This document shows, piece by piece, positions 1 to 5,619 of a stretch of 5,619 bases of DNA. The DNA comes from Candidatus Melainabacteria bacterium (GTDB lineage: Bacteria > Cyanobacteriota > Vampirovibrionia > Obscuribacterales > Obscuribacteraceae). Location: NCBI GenBank assembly GCA_016209785.1, contig JACQVM010000135.1, positions 1 to 5,619 of the forward strand, given 5' to 3'. Within the stretch, counting starts at the first letter, position 1; every line of letters starts with the position of its first letter. The translations under genes and the position numbers were made by a program. The notes under the pieces are model-generated. The model did not search any database. It was not told the DNA's origin and saw nothing but the letters and a program-made list of their open reading frames with translations.

Positions 1-788
1 ACCTCTATGATGCTAGGGTCTATATCTGAGCCAAACAATTGTTTGTCCAAAATCATAGTCAGTGCAGCCTCTGGGGTCATTCCATCTTTTAAATGCTGGA
101 TGACCAAGGCTTTGAGTGCAGTTACTAAAATATTCCCTGCACCACAAGCAGGGTCAAAGAATGTAATTGATTTGTTGTTTGTTTCTCGGCTTACAACTCC
201 CATGGTTTGCTCTACAAGAAAAGATGCAATCCAGTCTGGCGTAAACCATTGAGTAAGTGCAGGTATCTGGGCTAGCTGAATATCTTTTGCTCTGGTAGAT
301 TGCGGACTTGCTGTGGGTGACATTTGCGTAAGCTGCCAGCGCGGCTGGTTATTGAGGCACCCAAGTACCCAGCCAGGCAATAAAGGATCGTTGAGTAGGA
401 CTTTCCAACTTGGTGAGCTGAGTATTGTTTCGATAGCTGCTTTCAAATTGGTAAGTTTTGGCAATGTTGTTATAGGTAAGGACAGCCGTGTTAGGTGTGC
501 TGCAAAGGTGGTTGTATCCTCGATCATTTCTTGATCTTTTACTAAACTTTCAAAGAAAGTATTGGCAGATGAGCCTTTAAGCCATGACGGTGAGATTCCT
601 CGATGTGCTAGACAGGCAGTTGCTACAATTGCCAAGACATATTTGCTTTGTTCGGAAAAACTGCAGTCAGCAAAACATTCTGTAAGTAGAAGTTTGCTTA
701 GCTGCCTTGACAGTTTGCCTGTAAGGGCAAGTTTTTCTCGATGACTCAAGCTATGGCTTATGTTCATGCTTGGTTTGTAGTTTTTCAT
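1..788 (-). CDS. N6-adenine DNA methyltransferase, N-terminal part (PglX/type IIG-like), cut by window edge
   Basis: Reading the minus strand from ATG at 788 gives 262 uninterrupted codons that run off the window at base 1, so the 3' part is missing. Residues 211-220 read FDPACGAGNI, the S-adenosylmethionine-binding motif I of N6-adenine methyltransferases. Residues 251-258 (LFGSDIDP) fit the following acidic motif. The block TQWFTPDWI at 179-187, followed by a FLVEQTMG stretch, resembles the segment just before motif I in PglX (BREX) and Eco57I-like type IIG enzymes. The catalytic NPPY motif IV and any target-recognition or nuclease domain would lie outside the window. Residues 1-175 are mainly helical-looking and I do not recognise them. 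In-frame TGA at 795-797 limits the start. ATG 788 is preferred over ATG 767, although its Shine-Dalgarno (GAAAG) is weak and close. It is divergent from citrate synthase, so it is first in its own unit. The methyltransferase class is well supported; the PglX-like subclass and a defence role are inferences. Confidence 0.85.
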   Translation of the reverse strand, partial: MKNYKPSMNISHSLSHREKLALTGKLSRQLSKLLLTECFADCSFSEQSKYVLAIVATACLAHRGISPSWLKGSSANTFFESLVKDQEMIEDTTTFAAHLTRLSLPITTLPKLTNLKAAIETILSSPSWKVLLNDPLLPGWVLGCLNNQPRWQLTQMSPTASPQSTRAKDIQLAQIPALTQWFTPDWIASFLVEQTMGVVSRETNNKSITFFDPACGAGNILVTALKALVIQHLKDGMTPEAALTMILDKQLFGSDIDPSIIE

Positions 789-901
789 TGTCTTTCAATA
801 GTTGTCATTTGGTGTATAAAAGCTGTTAGTAAGGTGGACTCAATAACTTGGCCGAGATGGTGTGTCTTTGGCAAGTGAGGTCTGAAAAATCTGGAGCAAT
901 C
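789..901. promoter_or_regulatory. divergent intergenic region with weak promoter-like boxes
   Basis: This 113-bp gap separates the minus-strand methyltransferase start from the citrate synthase start, so promoters for both directions should lie here or very near. The best minus-strand candidate is TTGAGT (843-838) and TATACA (818-813), with a long 19-bp spacer, leading to an 18-20 nt leader. On the plus strand TATAAA at 815-820 overlaps the same spot, but no good -35 box sits 16-18 bp upstream. The two -10-like hexamers overlap, which would make the promoters mutually exclusive if both are real. These are eye matches to the sigma70 consensus only and are weak. Confidence 0.3.
893..896 (+). 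promoter_or_regulatory. Shine-Dalgarno GGAG that decides the citrate synthase start
   Basis: GGAG lies 5 nt before ATG 902 and supports that start over the in-frame upstream TTG at 848 and ATG at 857. The residues the longer forms would add do not resemble a citrate synthase N-terminus. Confidence 0.65.
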
Positions 902-2017
902 ATGGTTAAGGCGGGGCTTGAAGACGTAGTAGCCGCAAGTTCAACAATATGTGATGTCAACGGCAAAGAAGGAAGGCTAATTTACCAGGGCTATGATATC
1001 CACGACCTGGCCCAGCAATCTACCTTCGAAGAAGTTGTTTATCTTTTGTGGTTTGGTCGTCTGCCAACCAAGGTAGAGCAGGAGGCTATCTCTAACGAAC
1101 TACGTGCCAATAGACGACTTCCCGACGAAGTCTTGAAAATAATGAGGTTGTTTCCTAAAACAGCCAACCCGATGGAAGTATTAAGGACTGTTGTTTCGCT
1201 GCTTTCTATGTGGGACCTCGATGCTGCTGATGATGGACGTGAGGCTAACATCCGCAAGGCAACCAGATTGACTGCACAGTTTCCTACCATAGTTGCTTCG
1301 TGGGACAACATAAGAAATGGCCGGCAAGCAGTAACCCCCAGGGAAGACCTCAACCTTGCTGCAAATTTCTTGTATATGCTCCAAGGCACAATGCCTGATG
1401 AGTTAAGTGCTACATCGTTGGATATTGCGCTTATCCTTCATGCTGACCATGAATTAAATGCCTCAACGTTTGCTGCTCGGGTAGCTGCAGCAACACTAAC
1501 TGACATTCACTCGGCAGTTGTGGCTGCTATAGGCACACTTAAGGGTCCTTTGCACGGTGGTGCCAATCAGGAAGTCATAAAGATGCTTATTAAGATAGGT
1601 GAACCAGCCAATGTAGAGCCATACATAAAGCGGATGTTTGAAGAACACAAGAAAGTGATGGGCTTTGGTCACCGTGTATACAAGACAGAGGATCCACGGG
1701 CATGGCATTTGCGTAAGATGTCCCAAGAGCTGGGAGTGCAATGTGGTGAGACGAAATGGTATGAAATGTCTCGTAAGGTGGAGGAGTTGGTCTTTCAGGA
1801 TAAAGGTCTTTATGCCAATGTGGACTTTTATTCTGCTTCGGTTTACTACATGCTAGGAATTCCTATTGACCTTTTCACCCCAATTTTTGCTATGAGTCGT
1901 ATTTCTGGTTGGGCTGCCCATATCTTAGAGCAGTATGCCAACAATCGACTGATCAGACCGCGAGCAGAGTATATGGGGCCAGCAAATCTAAGCTATGTGA
2001 GCCTAGATAATCGCTAA
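902..2017 (+). CDS. gltA: citrate synthase (type II, short bacterial form)
   Basis: Citrate synthase condenses acetyl-CoA with oxaloacetate to citrate and CoA, the entry step of the TCA cycle, in the cytoplasm. From ATG 902 the protein is 371 residues, the usual size of the short dimeric bacterial enzymes. The catalytic residues are all present: His218 in GPLHGGANQ, His257 in GFGHRVYK and Asp308 in NVDFYSAS. The family signature HADHELNAST starts near residue 180, and the C-terminal arginines sit in RISGW and RPRAEY. The N-terminus (GLEDVVAASSTICDV, then GRLIYQGYDI) matches the small-domain start of the family. The short family also includes 2-methylcitrate synthases. No prpB or prpD neighbour is visible here, so plain citrate synthase is the better call, but substrate preference cannot be settled from sequence. 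The gene stands alone on the plus strand and its stop overlaps the convergent RDD gene by 4 nt. Confidence 0.96.
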   Translation: MVKAGLEDVVAASSTICDVNGKEGRLIYQGYDIHDLAQQSTFEEVVYLLWFGRLPTKVEQEAISNELRANRRLPDEVLKIMRLFPKTANPMEVLRTVVSLLSMWDLDAADDGREANIRKATRLTAQFPTIVASWDNIRNGRQAVTPREDLNLAANFLYMLQGTMPDELSATSLDIALILHADHELNASTFAARVAAATLTDIHSAVVAAIGTLKGPLHGGANQEVIKMLIKIGEPANVEPYIKRMFEEHKKVMGFGHRVYKTEDPRAWHLRKMSQELGVQCGETKWYEMSRKVEELVFQDKGLYANVDFYSASVYYMLGIPIDLFTPIFAMSRISGWAAHILEQYANNRLIRPRAEYMGPANLSYVSLDNR

Positions 2018-2022
2018 GGCTC
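1999..2022. terminator. stem-loop spanning the convergent stop codons of citrate synthase and RDD gene
   Basis: GAGCCT (1999-2004) pairs perfectly with AGGCTC (2017-2022). The stem continues with AG/CT after a single bulged A, closing a 7-nt loop. Both stop codons (plus TAA 2015-2017, minus TAG 2016-2014) fall inside the structure. No U-run follows on either strand, so it is not a classic intrinsic terminator. It could act as a bidirectional transcript-end hairpin or simply be coincidence; a 6-bp perfect stem is short. Confidence 0.35.
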
Positions 2023-2796
2023 TGAGGCATATTCTGCGCGGGATTGATAGGCAACATAAAGACTTTCCAAAAAGAGTTCAGGTGACTGCCCATCTGTGGA
2101 CATCTCAAGTTTGTTGCCAAAGTAATCCTCTAGTCTTTTTGCTAAGTAAGCACGCTCATTGGCAGACATCTTCTCGCGACGTTCCAAAAAAGTAGCAATG
2201 AGATCGTACTCAGCCGGGCTCACACGGCCAATATCAACAGTTGCTTCTGGCAACTTTTGTGTTTTAGTGTTGAGGGCAATTGTTCTTCTTGCCGGCAGTC
2301 TCTCCCGAATGACAAGAGTTCCGGCAGCTAGATCTCCAATTCTTCTTTCATGGCGGTCAGCAAGCATGATTACTAAACCAACGAGAGCTAGCCCCATATC
2401 AGCTACACGCAGGAGGTTACGGATAATAATTGATGGCCAAGAGACTGGCTGGCCGTTGGACTCGATGACCCGAATGTGAGCCAAGCGCTTACCAGGAGTC
2501 TGTCCATGCCAGAGACCTTCAAAAAGTATGTAGTAACCAAACTGGACGGCAACGATGAGCAAAATGCCCGCACCTACTAAATAATATGTGACCACAGTTT
2601 TAACTTCTTTAGCTAAAGGCAAGAACTCATCCATAGCCCAGGACGCTGCCAGGCAAGCAATTACGATAAATAAAACCAGGACATAAGTTAAGACCGTATC
2701 GACAAAGCACGCTAGTATGCGGTTGCCTAGGCCAGCCAGCTCAAGGTGTAGATCAACGTTTTCTGGGGTAGAGATAAGGTAGTCTGGCTGTCTCAT
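2014..2796 (-). CDS. RDD-family integral membrane protein
   Basis: From ATG 2796 the protein has 260 residues. This start has AAGGA (2808-2804) 7 nt upstream. A TTG at 2841 would add 15 basic residues but has no comparable ribosome site. The RDD domain covers about residues 20-165. The conserved Arg26 and Asp33 lie in NRILACFVD at the start of TM1 (about 29-53), TM2 is about 68-92, then GQTPGKRLAHIRV (98-110), TM3 about 130-146, and ADRHERRIGDLAAGT with Asp147 and Asp155. The last 95 residues are soluble and helical (a FLERREKMSANERAYLAKRL-type stretch near 203-222), resembling tails seen on RDD proteins that pair with SpoIIM/DUF95 genes. RDD proteins sit in the cytoplasmic membrane; some have been linked to ion transport, but no function can be assigned here. 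The divergent SpoIIM neighbour begins 44 bp from this start, and the 3' end overlaps citrate synthase by 4 nt. Confidence 0.9.
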   Translation of the reverse strand: MRQPDYLISTPENVDLHLELAGLGNRILACFVDTVLTYVLVLFIVIACLAASWAMDEFLPLAKEVKTVVTYYLVGAGILLIVAVQFGYYILFEGLWHGQTPGKRLAHIRVIESNGQPVSWPSIIIRNLLRVADMGLALVGLVIMLADRHERRIGDLAAGTLVIRERLPARRTIALNTKTQKLPEATVDIGRVSPAEYDLIATFLERREKMSANERAYLAKRLEDYFGNKLEMSTDGQSPELFLESLYVAYQSRAEYASEP

Positions 2797-2840
2797 AACG
2801 TAATCCTTGGGGTGTCGAGCCTTGGTTTTAGGTTTTGCCA
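2797..2840. promoter_or_regulatory. 44-bp divergent gap between RDD and SpoIIM genes
   Basis: Only 44 bp separate the two start codons, and both ribosome-binding sites are inside: AAGGA for the RDD gene (2808-2804) and TAGG for SpoIIM (2829-2832, 8 nt before ATG 2841). There is no room for two complete promoters, so at least one must overlap the start of the opposite gene. I found no convincing -35/-10 pair in either direction. Confidence 0.4.
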
Positions 2841-3854
2841 ATGAATATTGAACGTTGGGTTCGCAACCGAAGTGTATCGTGGCGACTGCTTGAGGAGCTG
2901 CTTGTCAAGATAGAGCGACATGGTTTAGCTAGTTTGGATAGACAGGAGCTTTATAGGCTAGGGCGTCTCTATCGGGCTACTACTGCCGATCTTTCTCGAG
3001 CACGCGCACTAAGCCTAGGTGGCGATATACCAGTCTACCTTAATAACCTTGTGGTTAAGGCTCACAACCAAGTCTATCAAAGGACACAAAATCGTCTGAA
3101 TCAGCTTTTCATGTTTCTTTGGAGAACCTTTCCCATACTGGTGCGGCAAAACATTCTATACATAGCTGTTGCGGTTGGTCTTTTTGTTATGCCTGCTGTC
3201 ATGTGTTATTTTCTGGTGCTGGACGACGTAAATTTTGCACACTTGGAATTGTTTAAGGGGACTCCTCTCGTGTCCGAGGAATTGTGGCATATGATCGAGC
3301 AGCATCAGATGTGGACGGATACGGTGCAGGGATTAAGCCCGGTTATCTCAAGTGAGATAGCCGCAAACAACATTCGTGTGGCGCTTCTTGCTTTTGCGCT
3401 TGGGGTCACTGGTGGGCTGGGCACGGCGTGGCTGCTTCTTGTCAATGGCATGATGATTGGTACTGTATTTGGTGCTTGCTTTCTTTATGGCATGGACTAT
3501 CGGCTTTTGGCTTTTGTAGCCCCTCATGGAGTGCTGGAGCTAGCTTCTATCTTCATTTGCGGAGGTGGTGGGTTGGTGCTTGGAAAGGCTTTGCTCTTTC
3601 CAGGGCAACTGCGACGAGCAGATGCCTTAAGGTTGGCCAGCAAGCCTGCAATTGGGCTGTTTGTTGGGTGTTTACCGATTCTACTTGTTGCAGGCAGTAT
3701 TGAAGGTTTTGTTTCACCACGTACAGACGTTTCTGCTGAGGCAAAATTTCTTGTGAGTCTCAGTACACTGGCCCTTTTGTTCTTGTATTTATTTTTGCCA
3801 CGTCGACAACCCAATTTCACTCAAGATCCAAGCAACATTAATGGACAAGCTTGA
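2841..3854 (+). CDS. SpoIIM/DUF95-family integral membrane protein
   Basis: The 337-residue protein begins with a soluble helical region (about 1-100) opening with MNIERWVR and followed by a LYRATTADLSRAR block, the usual N-terminus of the DUF95 family. Hydrophobic segments follow at about 104-126, 178-200, 202-218, 228-252, 270-292 and 303-320. The hallmark PHGVLELASIFICGGGGL starts near residue 228 and matches the family's conserved PHG.xE membrane motif. The family is named after stage II sporulation protein M of Bacillus, part of the septal peptidoglycan-remodelling machinery. Homologs are widespread in non-sporulating bacteria, typically beside RDD proteins, MoxR ATPases and DUF58 proteins. 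No other sporulation gene is present here, so sporulation should not be inferred. ATG 2841 is chosen over the in-frame TTG at 2835 because TAGG is correctly spaced. It is divergent from the RDD gene and followed by a stem-loop. Confidence 0.9.
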   Translation: MNIERWVRNRSVSWRLLEELLVKIERHGLASLDRQELYRLGRLYRATTADLSRARALSLGGDIPVYLNNLVVKAHNQVYQRTQNRLNQLFMFLWRTFPILVRQNILYIAVAVGLFVMPAVMCYFLVLDDVNFAHLELFKGTPLVSEELWHMIEQHQMWTDTVQGLSPVISSEIAANNIRVALLAFALGVTGGLGTAWLLLVNGMMIGTVFGACFLYGMDYRLLAFVAPHGVLELASIFICGGGGLVLGKALLFPGQLRRADALRLASKPAIGLFVGCLPILLVAGSIEGFVSPRTDVSAEAKFLVSLSTLALLFLYLFLPRRQPNFTQDPSNINGQA

Positions 3855-3856
3855 TT

Positions 3857-3881
3857 ACAATTAGACTGATAGTTTAGTTGT
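3857..3881 (+). terminator. 11-bp stem-loop just after spoIIM, terminator- or attenuator-like
   Basis: Bases 3857-3867 pair with 3871-3881 around a GAT loop: nine Watson-Crick pairs and two G-U wobbles (3861-3877 and 3864-3874). It starts 3 nt after the spoIIM stop. The wobbles become A-C mismatches on the opposite strand, so the structure favours plus-strand RNA. It is AU-rich and followed by only three U residues, so it is at best a weak intrinsic terminator. It would also sit 3 nt before a possible TTG start of the next gene, where it could hinder ribosome binding. Confidence 0.4.
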
Positions 3882-3914
3882 GCTTTGTCAAGCACGGGTG
3901 GTTGGCTAACTCCA

Positions 3915-4934
3915 ATGGTTGGAAGCTCTGTAAAGTTTGCAAATTGTAGCAGACGGACTGTCAGGAGAACAAAAAAAAAGACAAGACGGCCTCTCGGACA
4001 GCGCCTTGTCATTGATTGCCTTCTGGCAGTCTTAATGATCTTAACCGAAGGATTTTTTTTGCCGACTGATCTGCCTGGCAAGGTAAGCCTAGCCTCTCAT
4101 CAGCCGATTGCTCCAAAACTGCCATTTAAATTGACTGAAAGGCTAAGCAACTTAACTGGCTTAATTTTAGGTCAATGTAAGCAACCAAAGCTTCGAGCAG
4201 GAATTTTTGTAGTAGAGCCATCGACAGGGTGTTATGTCGATATTGCTGGGCAAGCATCTTTTTCAGCAGCAAGCATGATTAAGATACCCATCTTGGTTGA
4301 GCTGCTTAAGCAAATGGACACAAAAACTATAAAGCCTGACCAACGCCTAACTATTCGCCAAGATTTAATTGCAGGAGGCTCTGGATATTTACAATGGCGC
4401 CCTGTTGGCTCTTATGTAACGGTTGCTGAAGCAGCAGAGCTCATGATTGTGACCTCAGATAATACTGCTACCAACTTGATCATTGACTTGCTTGGCGGCA
4501 AAGAAGTGTGCAATAACGACTACGCTTTGTGGGGATTATCCAGGACAAAAATCTATAACAGTTTGCCGGACTTTGAAGGTACCAATCAGACCAGCCCGTT
4601 TGATTTGGTTTATCTTTTGGCCAAGGTAGATAAAGGGGAAATCCTGTCTGCTGAAAGTCGGCAATTTATGTACAAAGTTATGGCTAAAACCAGGATACGA
4701 ACACTCCTGCCTATGGGTCTAGGTCCGGGCGCTAAAATAATTCACAAAACAGGAGACATTGGAGCCATGGTGGGTGATGCAGGCATTGTCGAAGCTCGCT
4801 CTGGTGAGCGCTATTTTGTTGCTGTGCAGGTTGAACGTCCACACAATGACCGGCGCGCCAACAAGCTGGTGCGTGATGTTTCGCGCCTTATTTATCAAGC
4901 GCTAATTGAGACAAACGCTCATCCTAAGAGCTAG
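3915..4934 (+). CDS. class A beta-lactamase-like serine hydrolase, membrane-anchored
   Basis: From ATG 3915 the protein has 339 residues. It opens with a strongly basic stretch (about 12-30) and one hydrophobic segment (about 31-50), which suggests a signal-anchor placing the enzyme outside the cytoplasmic membrane. The catalytic domain covers about 90-335. Ser120 and Lys123 form the SMIK (SxxK) motif, SDN is at 181-183, and KTG at 278-280. This is the motif set of the beta-lactamase/penicillin-binding superfamily, closest in layout to the 'beta-lactamase enzyme family' (class A-like) domain. The region that should carry the deacylating Glu166 of true class A enzymes reads DFEGTNQTSPFDL: it is about ten residues short and lacks ExxLN. 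Peptidoglycan or ester hydrolysis is therefore as likely as antibiotic resistance. The start is uncertain: in-frame TTG at 3885 would add ten residues, and neither start has a good Shine-Dalgarno. The gene follows spoIIM on the same strand and converges on the coiled-coil gene with a 4-nt overlap. Confidence 0.87.
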   Translation: MVGSSVKFANCSRRTVRRTKKKTRRPLGQRLVIDCLLAVLMILTEGFFLPTDLPGKVSLASHQPIAPKLPFKLTERLSNLTGLILGQCKQPKLRAGIFVVEPSTGCYVDIAGQASFSAASMIKIPILVELLKQMDTKTIKPDQRLTIRQDLIAGGSGYLQWRPVGSYVTVAEAAELMIVTSDNTATNLIIDLLGGKEVCNNDYALWGLSRTKIYNSLPDFEGTNQTSPFDLVYLLAKVDKGEILSAESRQFMYKVMAKTRIRTLLPMGLGPGAKIIHKTGDIGAMVGDAGIVEARSGERYFVAVQVERPHNDRRANKLVRDVSRLIYQALIETNAHPKS

Positions 4935-5548
4935 GTGTTGCGCCCAGGCAGAAGAACTGAAGGAAGATTATTGTGCCGTTTCACCTGACCGAGAAGACGT
5001 TGACCATTGCGTACGATGGACTGCGATTCGGTTAGAATTTGCCCAAGGCTATTTAGGTCAGCATCAACCCGGCTTAAAACTGATTCAGCATAATGATCAG
5101 CACCTTCTCTGGTTCGCTGGGCTTCTTGGTCTGCCTCGGCACGGATATGCTCGGCTTCCCCCAAGGCTTCCTTGCGCATTTGCTCTACCTCGGTGACCAC
5201 TTGCTTGCGAATGCGCTCAACTTCTGCTTGGACTGCCTTAAGGAGCTCGGATTCTTGGAGCATGGTCTCAGCTTGCCGTCGTGCCATAGAAATAATTTGC
5301 TCGGCACGCCGTTGAGCCTCGGCAATCACCTCGTCACGTGCCTCTAAAACTTCAGCAGCTTCACGAAGTTCTTCTGGCAAGCGAGCCCGTGCTTTGTCTA
5401 GCACATCTAAAAATTGGTCAGCATTGATGAACTTATACTTATAAACACCAAATGCATCATCTATCAAATGCTCCAGCAAATCCAAATGCTTATAGATTGA
5501 GGTTTGCTTGAAAGCTGTTGTTGTGGGTAAGGTTGCTGTGATGGTCAT
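4931..5548 (-). CDS. DivIVA-like / ATP-synthase-B-like coiled-coil protein
   Basis: This 205-residue protein has a short Thr-rich start (1-12). A conserved-looking front block follows (about 17-60), with LDLLEHLIDDAFG and INADQFLDVLDKARARLPEEL. Then comes a long charged, Ala/Glu/Arg/Gln-rich helix (about 60-160) with heptad-like spacing, strongly suggesting a coiled coil. A second helical block (about 150-190, ADHYAESVLSRVD) is followed by a basic tail. Proteins of this layout are often annotated as 'ATP synthase subunit B-like' or DivIVA-like because of the coiled coil, and are found next to coaD in several phyla. There is no membrane segment, so it is not a true ATP synthase b subunit. The molecular role is unknown; a scaffold or division-linked role is only a guess from DivIVA resemblance. 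Its ATG directly follows the coaD stop (TAAATG), with AGAGG (5563-5559) inside the coaD end, so the two are probably co-translated. Confidence 0.85.
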   Translation of the reverse strand: MTITATLPTTTAFKQTSIYKHLDLLEHLIDDAFGVYKYKFINADQFLDVLDKARARLPEELREAAEVLEARDEVIAEAQRRAEQIISMARRQAETMLQESELLKAVQAEVERIRKQVVTEVEQMRKEALGEAEHIRAEADQEAQRTREGADHYAESVLSRVDADLNSLGQILTESQSIVRNGQRLLGQVKRHNNLPSVLLPGRNT

Positions 5549-5619
5549 TTATTCAGCGCCTCTACTGAAATGCCCTTTCAAGTAATTGTTTACTGCAGGA
5601 GGTACAAACTGCGAAACGT
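5549..5619 (-). CDS. coaD: phosphopantetheine adenylyltransferase, C-terminal end only (cut by window edge)
   Basis: The minus-strand frame that ends in TAA at 5551-5549 has 22 visible residues, beginning VSQFVPPAV and ending SRGAE. The VSQFVPPAV element is the characteristic C-terminal motif of bacterial CoaD, which transfers AMP from ATP to 4'-phosphopantetheine in coenzyme A synthesis. The active-site regions are outside the window. The call rests on this short motif plus the known habit of a DivIVA-like coiled-coil gene lying directly downstream of coaD. No gap separates this stop from the next start codon, so the two genes form one operon. Confidence 0.8.
   Translation of the reverse strand, partial: VSQFVPPAVNNYLKGHFSRGAE

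Noticed and set aside
7..744. Three short plus-strand open frames (7-252, 313-534, 562-744)
   Set aside because: All are antisense to the methyltransferase frame, which carries recognisable motifs; their products have no family features.
848..901. N-terminal extension of citrate synthase from TTG 848
   Set aside because: ATG 902 has GGAG at the right distance, and the extra 18 residues do not resemble the family.
1039..1741. Minus-strand open frames inside citrate synthase
   Set aside because: They mirror a highly conserved coding region and show no ribosome sites or recognisable domains.
2159..2479. Plus-strand open frame of 106 codons
   Set aside because: It is antisense to the RDD domain, has a basic low-information product, and no ribosome site was seen.
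2841..3854. Sporulation locus suggested by the SpoIIM family
   Set aside because: The family is common in non-sporulating bacteria, and no other sporulation gene is visible.
3963..3967. AGGAG resembling a Shine-Dalgarno in the hydrolase gene
   Set aside because: It is followed by an A-run with no usable start codon at the right distance, and lies within the basic tail coding sequence.
3524..4081. Minus-strand open frames across the spoIIM end and hydrolase start
   Set aside because: They are shadows of the real plus-strand genes; one spans the intergenic stem-loop but has no family features.
4906..5347. Plus-strand open frames opposite the coiled-coil gene
   Set aside because: They are antisense products of a repetitive Glu/Ala/Arg-rich coding region, which commonly gives long empty frames.
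5597..5602. AGGAGG on the plus strand near the right edge
   Set aside because: It is the complement of the Pro-Pro codons in the CoaD C-terminus, and no start codon follows before the window ends.

Overview
The window looks like ordinary chromosomal DNA from a bacterium of moderate GC content. It is densely packed, with five complete genes and two genes cut by the window edges. The order is: an N6-adenine DNA methyltransferase N-terminus (minus strand, cut at the left edge), citrate synthase (plus), an RDD-family membrane protein (minus), a SpoIIM/DUF95 membrane protein (plus), a membrane-anchored class A beta-lactamase-like serine hydrolase (plus), a DivIVA-like coiled-coil protein (minus), and the last 22 codons of coaD (minus, cut at the right edge). 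The host cannot be fixed from this sequence. The coaD plus coiled-coil pair and the RDD/SpoIIM pair would fit a cyanobacterial-lineage (for example Vampirovibrionia/Melainabacteria) or Firmicutes-like background, but this is a tentative inference.

Left part (1-901): the minus strand carries one uninterrupted frame that leaves the window at base 1. It contains a methyltransferase motif I (FDPACGAGNI) preceded by a TQWFTPDWI block, the layout of PglX/BREX-type and type IIG adenine methyltransferases. A 113-bp divergent intergenic region separates it from citrate synthase. Citrate synthase has the complete His-His-Asp catalytic set and a well-placed Shine-Dalgarno before the ATG at 902.

Centre (2014-3854): the RDD and SpoIIM genes are divergent, with start codons only 44 bp apart. 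This family pair is often found together in bacterial clusters of membrane proteins. Citrate synthase and the RDD gene converge and share a 4-nt stop overlap (CTAA), with a small GC-rich stem-loop spanning both stops.

Right part (3855-5619): an 11-bp stem-loop with two G-U pairs lies directly after spoIIM. It is followed by the serine hydrolase, which has SxxK, SDN and KTG motifs but no recognisable Glu166-type omega loop. The hydrolase converges on the coiled-coil gene, again with a 4-nt stop overlap (the palindrome CTAG). The coiled-coil gene starts immediately after the coaD stop codon, so the two form an operon. The most promising place for an undescribed system is beyond the left edge, where the methyltransferase reads out of the window as the first gene of its transcription unit.
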